Assembly: GCF_029852145.1 (NCBI RefSeq)
Contig: NC_079978.1
Coordinates: 19,325,774-19,389,773, forward strand
Reading direction: 5' to 3'
Source: Microplitis mediator
Taxonomy: Eukaryota; Arthropoda; Insecta; Hymenoptera; Braconidae
DNA: 64,000 nt
Below are positions 33,288 through 44,050 of the stretch, piece by piece. A program made the translations under genes and the position numbers. The notes beneath the pieces were generated by a model. The model was not told the origin of the DNA. It ran no database searches and worked only from the letters and a program-made list of their open reading frames with translations. Position 1 is the first letter of the stretch; each line of letters starts with the position of its first letter.

Positions 33288-33626
33288 TTAATTAGATATA
33301 AGATTGGATAATAAGGTGCCGAGTATAGGTGCTAAAAAAAGTGGTAAAAAACCACCTTTTTGAACAATTATTTTCTTTTTCTGTTGCAGATTACTGTTAG
33401 GTGAAGCTAATTTTCTCAAAACTTGCGCGTGACGTTTTAATTTTTGTTTTTCTTGTTGTTTCAAATCAACAGTACCTTGTAAGATGTTTAAAGCACACTC
33501 ACAAATACACCTTATTAACGCAGTATCGGCCTTACGTAAAACCGCTTGTCTCTGTTCTTTAGGCATAGAGCATATAGCCTGTAATACAACTAATTTTTTT
33601 TTCCCGAGAGGTAACTTCTTTGCCAT
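33288..33626 (-). CDS. Small basic protein with hydrophobic C-terminus
   Basis: 112 residues from an ATG at 33626. It is Lys/Gln-rich with likely helical sections (residues 15-75). It ends in GGFLPLFLAPILGTLLSNL, a hydrophobic tail long enough for membrane insertion or an amphipathic helix. Similar short proteins ending in a GGF-hydrophobic segment accompany other Mavericks. No enzyme motif is present. The placement between the BIR gene and the 289-residue gene suggests a structural or assembly protein. Confidence 0.65.
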   Translation of the reverse strand: MAKKLPLGKKKLVVLQAICSMPKEQRQAVLRKADTALIRCICECALNILQGTVDLKQQEKQKLKRHAQVLRKLASPNSNLQQKKKIIVQKGGFLPLFLAPILGTLLSNLISN

Positions 33627-33668
33627 TACGATTCGACTATTGTTTGTAATATTACGGTGTATATTGCT

Positions 33669-34043
33669 TTAGCCACTTGAATACGGTACGGCTCCAGGTC
33701 TAAACTCATCACCGTAACGTGGCCGATATGTGTTTTGCTCTACGGGCGACACTGTACTGAGATCCACGTCTTTTGGCACATTACCACAAGGCACGTTGCG
33801 AATAAAACGACAATTTGATTGCCAGCGCCTATGATCGCTCACGGGGTTGTCGGTTTGAAGCCAATGACATATTACTATACCACACTCAAAACATTTAACA
33901 CTATCACCTTCTCCCGTATAATAGAAACCGGCATTTGCTAGTTTTTCTGGAGATACCGTTGGGTCAGGCCATTGCGAATAACTTTGTATTCTTAACGCTT
34001 CTGAACGATAACCAATGCTGTTATACAGAGTAGTTAAAGCCAT
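33669..34043 (-). CDS. Single-BIR (IAP-like) protein
   Basis: 124 residues from an ATG at 34043. Residues ~12-84 form a full BIR domain: YRSEALRIQSYSQWP, LANAGFYYTGEGDSVKC, then zinc ligands in exact CX2CX16HX6C spacing (CFEC ... SDHRRW ... SNC). There is no RING finger. The roughly 40-residue tail is Pro/Ser-rich and ends in SSG. BIR proteins bind caspases or IAP antagonists, and a RING-less single-BIR form could dampen apoptosis of cells producing the element or act like survivin. Which one is unknown. It lies within the virion-gene block, 15 bp from the ATPase stop, so it is expressed with it. It is probably captured cargo. Confidence 0.93.
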   Translation of the reverse strand: MALTTLYNSIGYRSEALRIQSYSQWPDPTVSPEKLANAGFYYTGEGDSVKCFECGIVICHWLQTDNPVSDHRRWQSNCRFIRNVPCGNVPKDVDLSTVSPVEQNTYRPRYGDEFRPGAVPYSSG

Positions 34044-34058
34044 TATACAAATTATTAC

Positions 34059-34700
34059 TTATTTAGTTTTTTTAGGAACATATACAATCTGATATTTATC
34101 ATCAGGAAAAATACACGTTCGGAAACGAAAATTTTCAGGTGTTGCCTGTTTCAAATCAAATAGAAGATAGCCGTGCGGTTTAACTGTAGCATCATAATAT
34201 ATTTCTTGCAAAAAAAGAGGATTTTCTGGACACACTTGTCGTGCTAAATGTTGTATTTGTGACCGATCTCTAGGATTTTTAAAAATCACTAAATAGTTTG
34301 AATTTAATGAAATATCTCTCTGACCACGGCCTTGATGGAATATATTTTGCGTAATAAATATTACACTAATATTTTTATGATGACTACCTTTCGTAAAAAG
34401 ATCAACAACGGTATTATTTCCGGCTTCACGCATCAGATCATCAATAATAATTAATTTAGCATTATTATCAGAACTATAATCGTTATTATTAGGTAAACCT
34501 TCACGAAATTCAATTTTTTCAAAGTTAGGATATTCTTTATATGTTGGTTGCCACTCAGCATAGTAAAATATTATTCTTGAAAATTTAGTATCGCTCATTT
34601 GTTGTAAGTATTGCATAAATTTTTTTACGAAAACTGTTTTGCCACAACCGGTTGGACCGCAAATAATTGAAGTCCATGGATGTTTCCAGCAAGGGTCCAT
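34059..34700 (-). CDS. ATP: FtsK/HerA-type genome packaging ATPase
   Basis: 213 residues from the ATG at 34700 (MDPCWKHPWTSI); the frame stays open to 34781. Walker A is GPTGCGKT near the N-terminus, and Walker B is KLIIIDDLM. A polar motif (VIFITQNIFHQG) follows at the sensor position. This is the A32-like ATPase that would translocate DNA into capsids. The start at 34700 is chosen because Maverick and related ATPases usually begin just ahead of the P-loop. The upstream extension overlaps the neighbouring gene's end. Intact. Confidence 0.93.
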   Translation of the reverse strand: MDPCWKHPWTSIICGPTGCGKTVFVKKFMQYLQQMSDTKFSRIIFYYAEWQPTYKEYPNFEKIEFREGLPNNNDYSSDNNAKLIIIDDLMREAGNNTVVDLFTKGSHHKNISVIFITQNIFHQGRGQRDISLNSNYLVIFKNPRDRSQIQHLARQVCPENPLFLQEIYYDATVKPHGYLLFDLKQATPENFRFRTCIFPDDKYQIVYVPKKTK

Positions 34701-34744
34701 TACACAGATTATGGCTGGGATGTTGTGGTAGTGATATTTAAAAT

Positions 34745-35260
34745 TTATATGAAGGGTTTTGAGCGCTCTTCGATAATCCAATTACGTAAACTTACAGCTT
34801 GATTTAAAGAACAGTTCCAATTTTTAGCTGTACAACACTGCTTTAGAGAATGATGTAGAGAACACTGTGTTTTAGTATTTTTTTTTAAAAAATTAAAGTT
34901 TGGACATTCAGCAGCATCCTCTTCTAAATTTATTATTTCTCTTTTTAATATCTGCTCGAGATATTTTGTTTTGATTTGTCCACGTACATAAATAAACCGC
35001 GCTTTTTCAGAGTAACAGGTTAAAATAGACACGATTTTCGAAAAAATAACGGAGCCGTTACACCATTTTATGCCGTGTACATTACGCGTGATAAAATCAT
35101 TTTTCCGTTTAGCCTCTATTGTTAGTTTATTATACGGAAAAGGTGATTTTATTACCCAGTGATCCTGTATAACTGTGTCAATACTAACCACACTAATTTC
35201 CTTTACACAAAAGTTGTCATAATTATCAAATAGTCCTTGAACATCAATAACAATATCCAT
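34745..35260 (-). CDS. Maverick RNase-H-like family protein, paralog 1
   Basis: 171 residues from an ATG at 35260. MDIVIDVQGLF, VKEISVVSID, DHWVIKSPF, NDFITRNVHGIKW and CNGS align in order with the gene at 27910-28635. It is shorter at the C-terminus but keeps the CSLHHSL...CC...NWNCSLNQA cysteine/histidine signature. The fold is suspected to be RNase-H/exonuclease-like, unproven. It opens the leftward block that continues into the ATPase gene, and has its own TATA box. Confidence 0.75.
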   Translation of the reverse strand: MDIVIDVQGLFDNYDNFCVKEISVVSIDTVIQDHWVIKSPFPYNKLTIEAKRKNDFITRNVHGIKWCNGSVIFSKIVSILTCYSEKARFIYVRGQIKTKYLEQILKREIINLEEDAAECPNFNFLKKNTKTQCSLHHSLKQCCTAKNWNCSLNQAVSLRNWIIEERSKPFI

Positions 35261-35607
35261 TACTTTATAAAGTTATTATACTTTTAACTATTGTCTTTAT
35301 AAATACTGAATAACGAGTAATCATGAAACACAACTGAGTAAAATATTTTTTGATCTAAAAACTTATATAGGTTGAACCATAATTACCAATACAAAGTAAA
35401 TTATAAAAATATTTTACTGCTGATGCCACACATTTATTTATTCATAAAGTATACGAAAACTTCAACACATTTTTATATACGTTTATTTATAAAATATACA
35501 AAACTAATACATTTTCATATACATATACATACATAATACTTAATATAGAAATAATATATCAAATTTCAAACAGACTATATATATTTATAATTATTTTATC
35601 ATATTGC
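35261..35607. other. Maverick intergenic gap
   Basis: AT-rich spacer between the polymerase stop and the paralog-1 start. It contains the TATA box above; no other feature is seen. Confidence 0.6.
35295..35301 (-). promoter_or_regulatory. TATA box for paralog 1 and downstream genes
   Basis: TATAAAG on the minus strand, about 35 bp before the ATG at 35260, in the 347-bp gap below the polymerase stop. The leader would be very short. Confidence 0.6.
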
Positions 35608-38600
35608 TTATAACGTTAAATAACCAAATGGTAAAGACCGATGTTCATTAGTAAGCCTACGCTTTTTATATTGTAGCTTTGTTGTCTTTGATTCTTTACG
35701 CGTTACTACATCATGAAAAAGCGTACGTCTTATAGCGTCAAACTTAACTATAATAGGTTCAGTATTATCACCTAATATAAAAGACCTGATTGTATTATAA
35801 TTGATTTTTTGACTGTTTTCAAAATTTAACGTTATCCCTTTAACTTTGCACACCTCGCTAGTACTGTCATCTGTTTTACGGACGATGTATGCATAAAATT
35901 TAGGACCGCCTGTTACGAATGATGATATATAACTACCAGGTCCATAAGATTCTAGCTCATCGGTTAAATCGCCTAAGAATTTACCTGTTGGGGGTTCGTA
36001 TTGATTATCTTTAGAAATGTAAATACAAGAATCTGTATCGCAATATAATACACGTTCACCCAAGTTTTCTAAATAACTATATAACTTTAGGCGAGCTTGG
36101 GCTGTTGTATACGCAGCTATAACAACATTCGTTGTAGGTGAAGCTGTTACACTATCCGCGCAATTTATATAATTTAGATATATTGTTTTATCATTTACCG
36201 GTAGAAACCCCGTGATTTCAATCTGACTATCTGTTAACATCTCCATTAATCGGGCTCTAGTAGTGATAATTTCAGTTTGTGGTAAATTTTCCCGTTGTCC
36301 AAATTTTCCCCATAATGAATTCAAACTCAATTTAGCTACAGCTCGTAAGCCCTCATTTTTCGTAATTTTTTCTTTGTCTAGTTTTACACCTTCAGCTTTT
36401 TCATATTCAGCAATATAAGCATCTTTTTCTTGCTCAGTAATACAATCTTTAGGGTACCCGCTTGATTCTGTTTTAATTTTCAAAAACATATTTATATCAT
36501 CAGTAAATAAACCCTCTGACCCCTTTTCCGGATTATGTTGCGCTATTTCATACTGCCATATCTCATGTACTTTAATGATAATATATCCTTTACTTATTGC
36601 TTTACGTATTTCATCAACTACCCATGTGCCTGTAAACGCTCTAAGGCTATCCTCATCGTGATCACAATCATGTTGATTTAAAGATAAAGCGCATGTATAA
36701 CACAAGGCAAAGATAAGCCTATTATGAAGTTTACATGGTAATACGGGATGATAAAGGTCGCGTGGAGCCAAAATTGTGCATTTTACAAGACCCTCGATAT
36801 CAGATAGATCCTTATTCTCTTTAATAAGTTGCAAGCATTCATCACCCGTAAAAATTTTAGGGTGACCTATAGGAAATTTACCTGTCTTACAAATATACGG
36901 ATAAAGTGAGCAAACATCAACATATTTTATTTTTTCTCCTTCTTCGGCATCGTATAACTGTATAAAATTTTCAGTGCGACCCCCGAAAAAAGCATCACGA
37001 GGATTCAAAGGGTGTTTATCAAGCAAAGGGTGTGACCGTAAAAAGCTAGCTTTTTCTGGATCTCTCAACAAAAGTTTATCATATTCACACTCCCATATTT
37101 CTATTAATTTATAACCTAAACGACTGATTTTTTCGGAAGTTGCTAAAGTATTCTCGTATCGCTCATCCATAGTATCGCCTTTACCTAATTCTTTATCACG
37201 ATTCACCCGATAACACGATAAACATCCATGCCAAAAACATCCATGAAACTGTAAGACGATGCGCTCATTAGTTTTACTATCTACATAATAACCGTCAACA
37301 GCTATACCCCCTTCTAAACGATATTCTTTGCAACGTGCGGCATTGATAATTTGACAACCTAGTTCGTATTCTTTTAATATCAGCCATGAAATAGCTTTAA
37401 TAGATTGTGTTGACCGCCACCTATAACACCCATTAGGCGGTAAAATAGCTATCGTATCAGGCTTAAGAAAATTTCGTCTAAATATTTTTGAAACTGTTGA
37501 TGCTATTGTGGTGCATTCAGCAAACGGGCAAACATTACCGCATTTTATAAACAATTCCCGAAACGACATACAAGCTCGGCGTAAAACCGTAACGTCTGTT
37601 TGGCAGTAAAACTTGAACTCTTGTTGGAAATTGAAAATATAATTTGCTTGTTTTTTTTCATTATACCATGCCACGAAACAATCACGCTCGGTGTTGAGCA
37701 TTGTATCCGGCGCATAATATTTTATATCAGGCATAGGGCCTATATAATTTACATTTTCAGGTGTATTAAAAAAGTGTGGAAAAAACCCTTTTTCTATTTC
37801 TCCAGCAAATCCGAAAGTTTTAGGTAAGTTACGTAAGGGCATGTGCAAATAATTTAAGCTATCTAAAAATATAGTATTCCCCAGAGTCATCACGATAATT
37901 TTAGTACCGTTTAGTATTAATTTAGGTAAACGAGCTTTGTTACGTTCTAACATACACCGTAAAATAAACTGTCCGTCGAAGCTACCAGCATTGTGTGCAA
38001 TACAAATTACTTTTGTAAAACCGTTATAAGTTTGTAATGATAACTTAATAAGTTCTTCAACAGGATTTTTATCAAAAAGGAATTCACGTTGACCACAAAA
38101 ATTGCAAATATCTGAAACATCTTTATCATCACAACAATAAGAACATGTTTTTTGTACGACACATAAATTAGGAATGTGAAAATATGTATCACGAGAGCCT
38201 TTAACGAGGTTATGCTGCTGTGTCTCAAAATCATAAAATAAAAACACAACTTTTGGTAACTTTTTTACCATTAATGGTGACATATAACAATAGTGATTAA
38301 TAGGTCTTTTACTGTTACATACTCTACAAAATACGATATTACATTCGTGAGGATTTGCACTGCCCAAACGTGTTAGACGGCAGCATACAGTACAGATTTT
38401 TACTGTTTCACAGACGCTGGTATCTTTACTTTTCCCTCGTAAATTACTAGAACCCTTAACAAGGTGGTTTTCAAAACATTTGTTATTTGAAAACCACCTA
38501 TTGCATAATGTACAAATGCGTTTACATACATAATTACAAACAGGTATTTGTTTACAACGAGGGCATCTTTTAGAACATCTATGTTCTGAACCCCTTGTAT

Positions 38601-40822
38601 AACCTATATTACATAAATTACAAAACATTTTACTACCTATAGCCCCTGTTAAATTTACAATTGGTTGAAAATGTTGTGAATCTTCGTAGTATAATATATA
38701 TATAACATGTTGTATACAGCCAAAAGTTAATTGAACAGTTTCGCGCCCGTCAAATATAGGTTTGTCACCTTTACCTAGAGTTAAAAATTCATAAATTACA
38801 ATAGCTATACCCGACCGCTCAAAATATTTTTGAAAAGTAAAGACGTGTTCGATACCACAACCCTTACTAGAAATTTTAACACCCGCTTTATGAACCAAAG
38901 ACAACGCTTCCTTTTTTTGTAGGGTACATCTATTATCGGTGATTGATTTCCATTTCCGATGTAACGTACCTGTACGTATTTCACCTCTTTCAACGTAGGC
39001 CCGACCAACTACTAATGACCGCGGTAAACATAAATTATCGTTATTATTGATAGGAATTATAGATTTTTTGTAAATATATTGATGCGTTAAAAGTTTTCGA
39101 CCTGTGCCTTCAATACCATCTACAGTAGAGACTGTAATGACTAATTGATCGTCTGTTGTGATAGTACCGGCACTTTGTGCTACGTTACTTAGTAATAAGC
39201 CTAGATCGTCAGGCGTATATGCGTTAGCTTGCTTAAAACGAGACCATACGGGTCCTGACGTGAATTTATCGCTGTTGATTGTAAACCCCACATAATCATG
39301 ACCTCTACATTTCGAGGTAATATGCGTTATAATGTCTCTCAAACCACCTTCAAGCCATTGAACTTTATTGGTATTTGTAGGTGGTTGTAAGATACGAATA
39401 ACGCTCTCCACCCCTTTTGCGCCGAATTTTTTAAAATGTTTAGAGTGTTCTTTTTCAATAATAAAACGCTGGCCTGGTGGCTCAACACTCCAAAAATTAT
39501 TCTCTTCAGAACGTTGTGAGAGTGCTTGTTGATTAGCTGCTTGGATTTTCAAACGTGCCCTTCTGGTTAAAACACCGCCTCGTTGATCGCCTGTAAAAAT
39601 ATTATAAATACATCTTTAACTATAAAAATCAAAATACCTGTTTGGCTTACTTGTTTTAAAATTTATTCTTCTACATGATCGGCGTTAAGGTATGCGTTAA
39701 CAAAATCTACGGAAATAATAGATATTGGTCTAATGAAATAGGGTATCAGTTTAAAAATTTAATTTACCTATTAAGGATTGAGGTTCACTATTCTCCGTTT
39801 TAGAATCAGAAGAGACATCCATACGGGCTTCAGCTATTACGCGAAGTCTATATTCTTGCTCTTCGTGGCTTGTTTGTTCACCAATACCGAAATTTTTCAT
39901 ATAAAATTCATCTTCTTCAGGTATTAATTGTGCAAGAGAGTCAATATCCTCATTTTCCATTTCATTTTCATTTTCAGCATTGCATGTATCGCATGATAAA
40001 ACAGAAAGAGTGTCATTGTCATCATCACCATCATTATCGCTGTCTATTATCTCCGGAATATATTCAACAGATATGTGGTTTCCTCGGTCAACGTGTACCC
40101 AACCAGCCTGATCCTTTATTTCGTGGGGTAGTATTACTGAAAAGGTTTTTTTCGAACACTCGAGCCAATTACCGTCATCTTCGCGTTGTTGGTAAGAAGT
40201 GGAGGGTTGAGGCTATAAAAATTTGTTGTAAAATAATTTAAATCATTCGGGCATGTTAAAATACCATTCTAACGCACCTCTATGTTGAAAGAAGAAGGAG
40301 CAGTACAGGATGCAGCAGTAGACGATTCAACAGCTTTTGCATCGTCATCATTATTATTTATGGCGTTGTTGTCATTATTAGAAAGAGCAGCTAAAACATC
40401 TTCTTTACAATGTTGGTCTATAATATAAAGATAAACATTCAACACAATGGTTTTTAAAACAGCTAAACTAATTATTAAAATTTGTGATATTCAAATGTAT
40501 AGCCGTACATACCATAAGCAGTCATCAATTTAGAAAGCCTTTTAGCCCCCTTTCTTTTACTATTTCTTAAACAACCACACACAGTATGCATAATTTTAGC
40601 ACTTGAAAAAATCAAACCATTTTCATAAGCATCACTTATTATACCGGCAGGCGTAAATAAAATGATACGTTTTAATAACAATAACACTGTTTCTTCTGAA
40701 AGATATTGCCATACTTTTAAACGGTCGTCCGGAAACGCCACTGTTAATTCAGGCTTATTATTACGTATAAACACCACTAATTGTATAAGCTCATCATAGA
40801 GGTATTTATTGATTGATGTCAT
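35608..40822 (-). CDS. POLB: Protein-primed family B DNA polymerase, four-exon model
   Basis: Exons on the minus strand: 40822-40513, 40417-40278, 40212-39768 and 39590-35608. All introns are GT-AG (95, 65 and 177 bp) and every junction keeps frame, giving 1,625 residues. The last exon alone starts only at a TTG in the raw frame, with a good acceptor just upstream. It holds exonuclease motifs (YDFET at ~38,235; FLDSLNYLHMP at ~37,860; YCQTDV at ~37,600) and polymerase motifs A (DVCSLYP, ~36,910), B (KLSLNSLWGKFG, ~36,320) and C (YCDTDS, ~36,035). A Cys-rich cluster lies at ~38,360-38,630. The first ~298 residues comprise a helical exon-1 segment and a long acidic Asn/Asp/Glu-rich region. They might include the terminal-protein function, which is inference. 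It replicates the element by protein priming. Confidence 0.88.
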
Positions 40823-41194
40823 TTTAAAATTAATCACACGTTTACGTTGTTATTAATAGTTCTTTAGACCTTAGTTTACTCTGTCATGTACGAATGTAAA
40901 ATGACAAGATAGTACAAACATAAGTTAAACAACATATTTTCTGCTGATGCTTCGCTTTGCAGACTACCATAGTGCAATAGCTATGATATACTTGTATGTG
41001 TATATATATATATATATATATACGTTTTTTATTTAAAAATTATATTATTAAATGAGCAGCGTGGAAACCTATTTTAATTTATGATTTATTTACATATTTT
41101 AACATTAATTGGTGCATGCATACTGTTTTTAGTTTTAGTAAATAATACACTGAAACTTTCATTCGGTAAATATAAGATGACCAAGAGCATAAGT

Positions 41195-41875
41195 GTAATT
41201 TGGATATTTTAAATATTAATTAACAATGTTTTTATTTAATACTTTTTAGCCTAGTCCTATTATTAATGTTTTTGTTACTGAAAAAATACTATCTAAACAA
41301 AATAAGTTAATAATAATATAAAATTATATTATTTATAACAAAATGAAAACGTTATTGTAGCGGAATTAAATATTAGTGTTAGACAAAACACGTGAAAATA
41401 AGTTATCTAAGTGTAAAGTTCATGGTGAGCATTTTAAAAGCGTATAATGAAATTGGATAGCTTAAATGTTGATTAACATTGTTTTATTCAATATTTTTGG
41501 CTGTCTAGCATTTTCAGTGTTTTTGTTACTGGAAAATATAAGGTGAGCAAAATAAGTTAATTATATAAAATTATATTTTTTATAACAAAATGAAAACGTT
41601 GTTGTAGCGAAATTAAATATTAATATTACACAAAACACGTGAAATTGTGTTATCTACGTGTATAGTTCATTGTGAGTGTTTTAAAAGCGTACAAGGAAAT
41701 TGGATATCTTAAATGTTATTTAACGTTGTTTTTATTCAATATTTTAGGCTGTCTAGCAATTTCAGTGTTTTTGTTACTGAAAAATAGTAGCTAAGCAAAA
41801 TAAGTTAATAATAATAAAAATTATATTATTTATAACAAAATAAAAACGCTTGTATAGCATAATTACATATTTCTA
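41195..41875. repeat. ~250-bp tandem repeat, 2.7 copies
   Basis: The phrase TTGGATA...TTAAAT...TTAAC.TTGTTTT begins near 41200, 41453 and 41700 (spacings 253 and 247). Each is followed in order by TTTTTGTTACTG, AAAATAAGTTAAT, TATAACAAAAT, AAAACG and, in the first two, ACAAAACACGTGAAA. Copies differ by scattered substitutions, and the third stops before the CACGTG word. Confidence 0.85.
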
Positions 41876-41922
41876 AATGTTGATCAGATAAAATCTGACA
41901 GTTTTGTGGGGGCTTGGGTCTG

Positions 41923-41931
41923 TATATAAAG
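41923..41931 (+). promoter_or_regulatory. TATA box for the rightward genes
   Basis: TATATAAAG, followed about 25-30 bp later by CGCACTACTGTATTAC, a plausible initiation region. It is 190 bp before the first rightward ATG, and the leader appears to contain an intron. Confidence 0.65.
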
Positions 41932-42123
41932 ACGCATCTGTTACCGCACTACTGTATTACTAAAAGAGTCTTAACACTGTTTATTATAAACTAGTATAAT
42001 AATAATTGTTTAATTACGTTGAACTACAAAGGTTTGTATGACTGCAAACATCAATTATTTGTGTTATTTTTAAAAATACCATAATTTATGGGGGTCGTAA
42101 TTAATACTTTTCAGATATTTACA

Positions 42124-42441
42124 ATGGATCTATCAAGAATCAATGCCGTTAGCCGTTTGAATCACATTTTACCAACCATAAAAATGACTGATTTAGAGGA
42201 AAACAAGGAATACAAGGTTTCATCAATTCGCTTGGTGGACAACGCTAAATGTAAAACCGTGGTGGCTTCTTTAAACGACGAAAACAACATTTTCCTACCT
42301 ACAAGAACAGCCAAAATTTTGATGGAAAACCCTGAGCAGATTGAGTTAATGAACACCGCTGCTATGGCCAATAAACTATACATATTTTACATTGGTACGC
42401 AATACTGTAAATTTGAATTTATATCAAAAGAATCTTCTTAA
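42124..42441 (+). CDS. Conserved small Maverick protein (MDLSRINAV family)
   Basis: 105 residues from the ATG at 42124 (MDLSRINAVSRLNHILP), ending at 42439-42441. An in-frame ATG at 42088 exists. However, a donor-like site at 42031/42032 (AAAG|GTTTGT) and an acceptor TTTTCAG at 42114 define an 83-bp leader intron that would remove it. The protein has TDLEENKEYKVSSIRLVD and IFLPTRTAKIL, a pattern I associate with small insect Maverick proteins. It looks beta-rich and might be an OB-fold nucleic-acid-binding protein, but this is a guess. Expected use is early, apart from the virion genes. AATAAA lies at 42510-42515. Confidence 0.7.
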   Translation: MDLSRINAVSRLNHILPTIKMTDLEENKEYKVSSIRLVDNAKCKTVVASLNDENNIFLPTRTAKILMENPEQIELMNTAAMANKLYIFYIGTQYCKFEFISKESS

Positions 42442-42560
42442 ATAATATTATTGCTTAATATTATATTGTAGTAATTGCTGTAATAATTATTATTTATTAG
42501 TTGATAAATAATAAACATAATAAAATGTATTTCATAAGTTATTTAAAAATACCCTAAATA

Positions 42561-42690
<130 letters not shown>

Positions 42691-43193
42691 ATGAAAACAT
42701 TGTAAAAAGTGTTAAACACGTGATTGCCGTACGAGCGGTAAGTATACAAATAACAGAGCCCTGGCACTCTGTAATTTATTTATCGATAAATTAGCGTTCA
42801 TTTATATAGCATAATAACGCTCTTACCGGCACGAGTTTAAATTATTTGAGAGCTGCTATACGATATATATATATATATATATATATATGAATATAATTGA
42901 AATTACTTTAGTGTACAAAATCAAAAATAGTGTAAAAATAATGTTTGAAACTATAATTATTTTTGAGACTTAAAGCTTTAATTATTATATATATTTAAAT
43001 ATTAAATAATAATATTTTCTATACGCTTTAAATTTATATAGGGTGATACAGCCTGGTGTTGAGCGCTAACATAATATGCAGCGTAATGCATATTTTGCTA
43101 ATCATTTAGAAAAGTATTTAATCATCGCGTAGCTCAGTACAAATACGTCCATTCTGTTGTACACAGCTATTAAAAAATACGTGAATTATAACA
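42691..43193. other. Maverick intergenic gap
   Basis: Contains an (AT)n run at 42862-42888 and a TATTTAA box near 43114, about 80 bp before the next ATG and possibly its promoter. No ORF is seen. Confidence 0.45.
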
Positions 43194-43607
43194 ATGCCGG
43201 TGTTCACGGGAAATCGTTATTTTATTAGGCGTATGCAAAATTTACCTCGACCTGTAAGTTAAAATATTTAAAATTTATTTTAAGTGTGCCAAAATAGTGG
43301 GTGTGTGATTGATTATTGTTTTAAGGTGACACGTAAGGTAGCTGACATTTTGTATCGTTTGACCTGTTCCAACGAGTACCACCTCTTAGAGATGCTGGAC
43401 ATGGTGGACGAGATAACAGTTATCACAGAGGCCCGCTTACCGATAGCTTTAGAAAATCTGGTAAACACAATCGAGAGAATTCACGATGTTCGCATTGCCC
43501 GCTACATAAAGGCCAGAATATCGTACGAGACCTACAATGCACCATATCTATACACAGGCGATGTGGATTCTGTAATAGAATTGTCTGCTGAATTGTACGA
43601 TTTATAA
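43194..43607 (+). CDS. Two-exon small Maverick protein, function unknown
   Basis: Exon 1 43194-43253 (ATGCCGGTGTTC..., 20 codons) ends at a strong donor CCT|GTAAGT. Exon 2 begins at 43326 after TTGTTTTAAG and runs to the stop at 43605-43607, in phase, giving 113 residues. The product begins MPVFTGNRYFIRRM and continues VTRKVADILYRLTC. It has helical, acidic segments (LLEMLDMVDEITVITEARL) and the tail DSVIELSAELYDL. I do not recognise a domain. AATAAA is at 43613-43618. Its position next to the right terminus, with its own control region, suggests a regulatory or accessory role. Confidence 0.7.
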
Positions 43608-43647
43608 AGCAAAATAAAAGTTGACTATTAAAATCTACATTAACATG

Positions 43648-44044
<397 letters not shown>

Positions 44045-44050
44045 ATAGCT
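44045..44050. repeat. Maverick target-site duplication, right
   Basis: ATAGCT, identical to 27083-27088. Confidence 0.95.

Larger units (their letters stand above)
40823..42123. promoter_or_regulatory. Divergent control region of the Maverick
   Basis: About 1.3 kb without coding frames between the leftward polymerase and the rightward small genes. It holds an (AT)n run (40999-41021), a ~250-bp tandem repeat (41195-41875) and a TATA box (41923-41931). It is the natural place for promoters of both directions. Confidence 0.6.

Noticed and set aside
39751..39960. Separate 69-codon gene upstream of the polymerase
   Set aside because: The frame stays open upstream to 40212, and a donor at 39768/39767 joins it in phase to the polymerase; it is better read as part of exon 3.
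39870..40241. Plus-strand 123-codon ORF
   Set aside because: Antisense shadow of polymerase exon 3, with a His-rich run produced by the acidic Asp/Asn codons.
40475..40837. Separate 120-codon gene with its own stop
   Set aside because: The raw frame starts at GTG, has a strong donor GGTATGT at 40513/40512 and an in-phase acceptor; exon 1 of the polymerase is preferred, though not proven.
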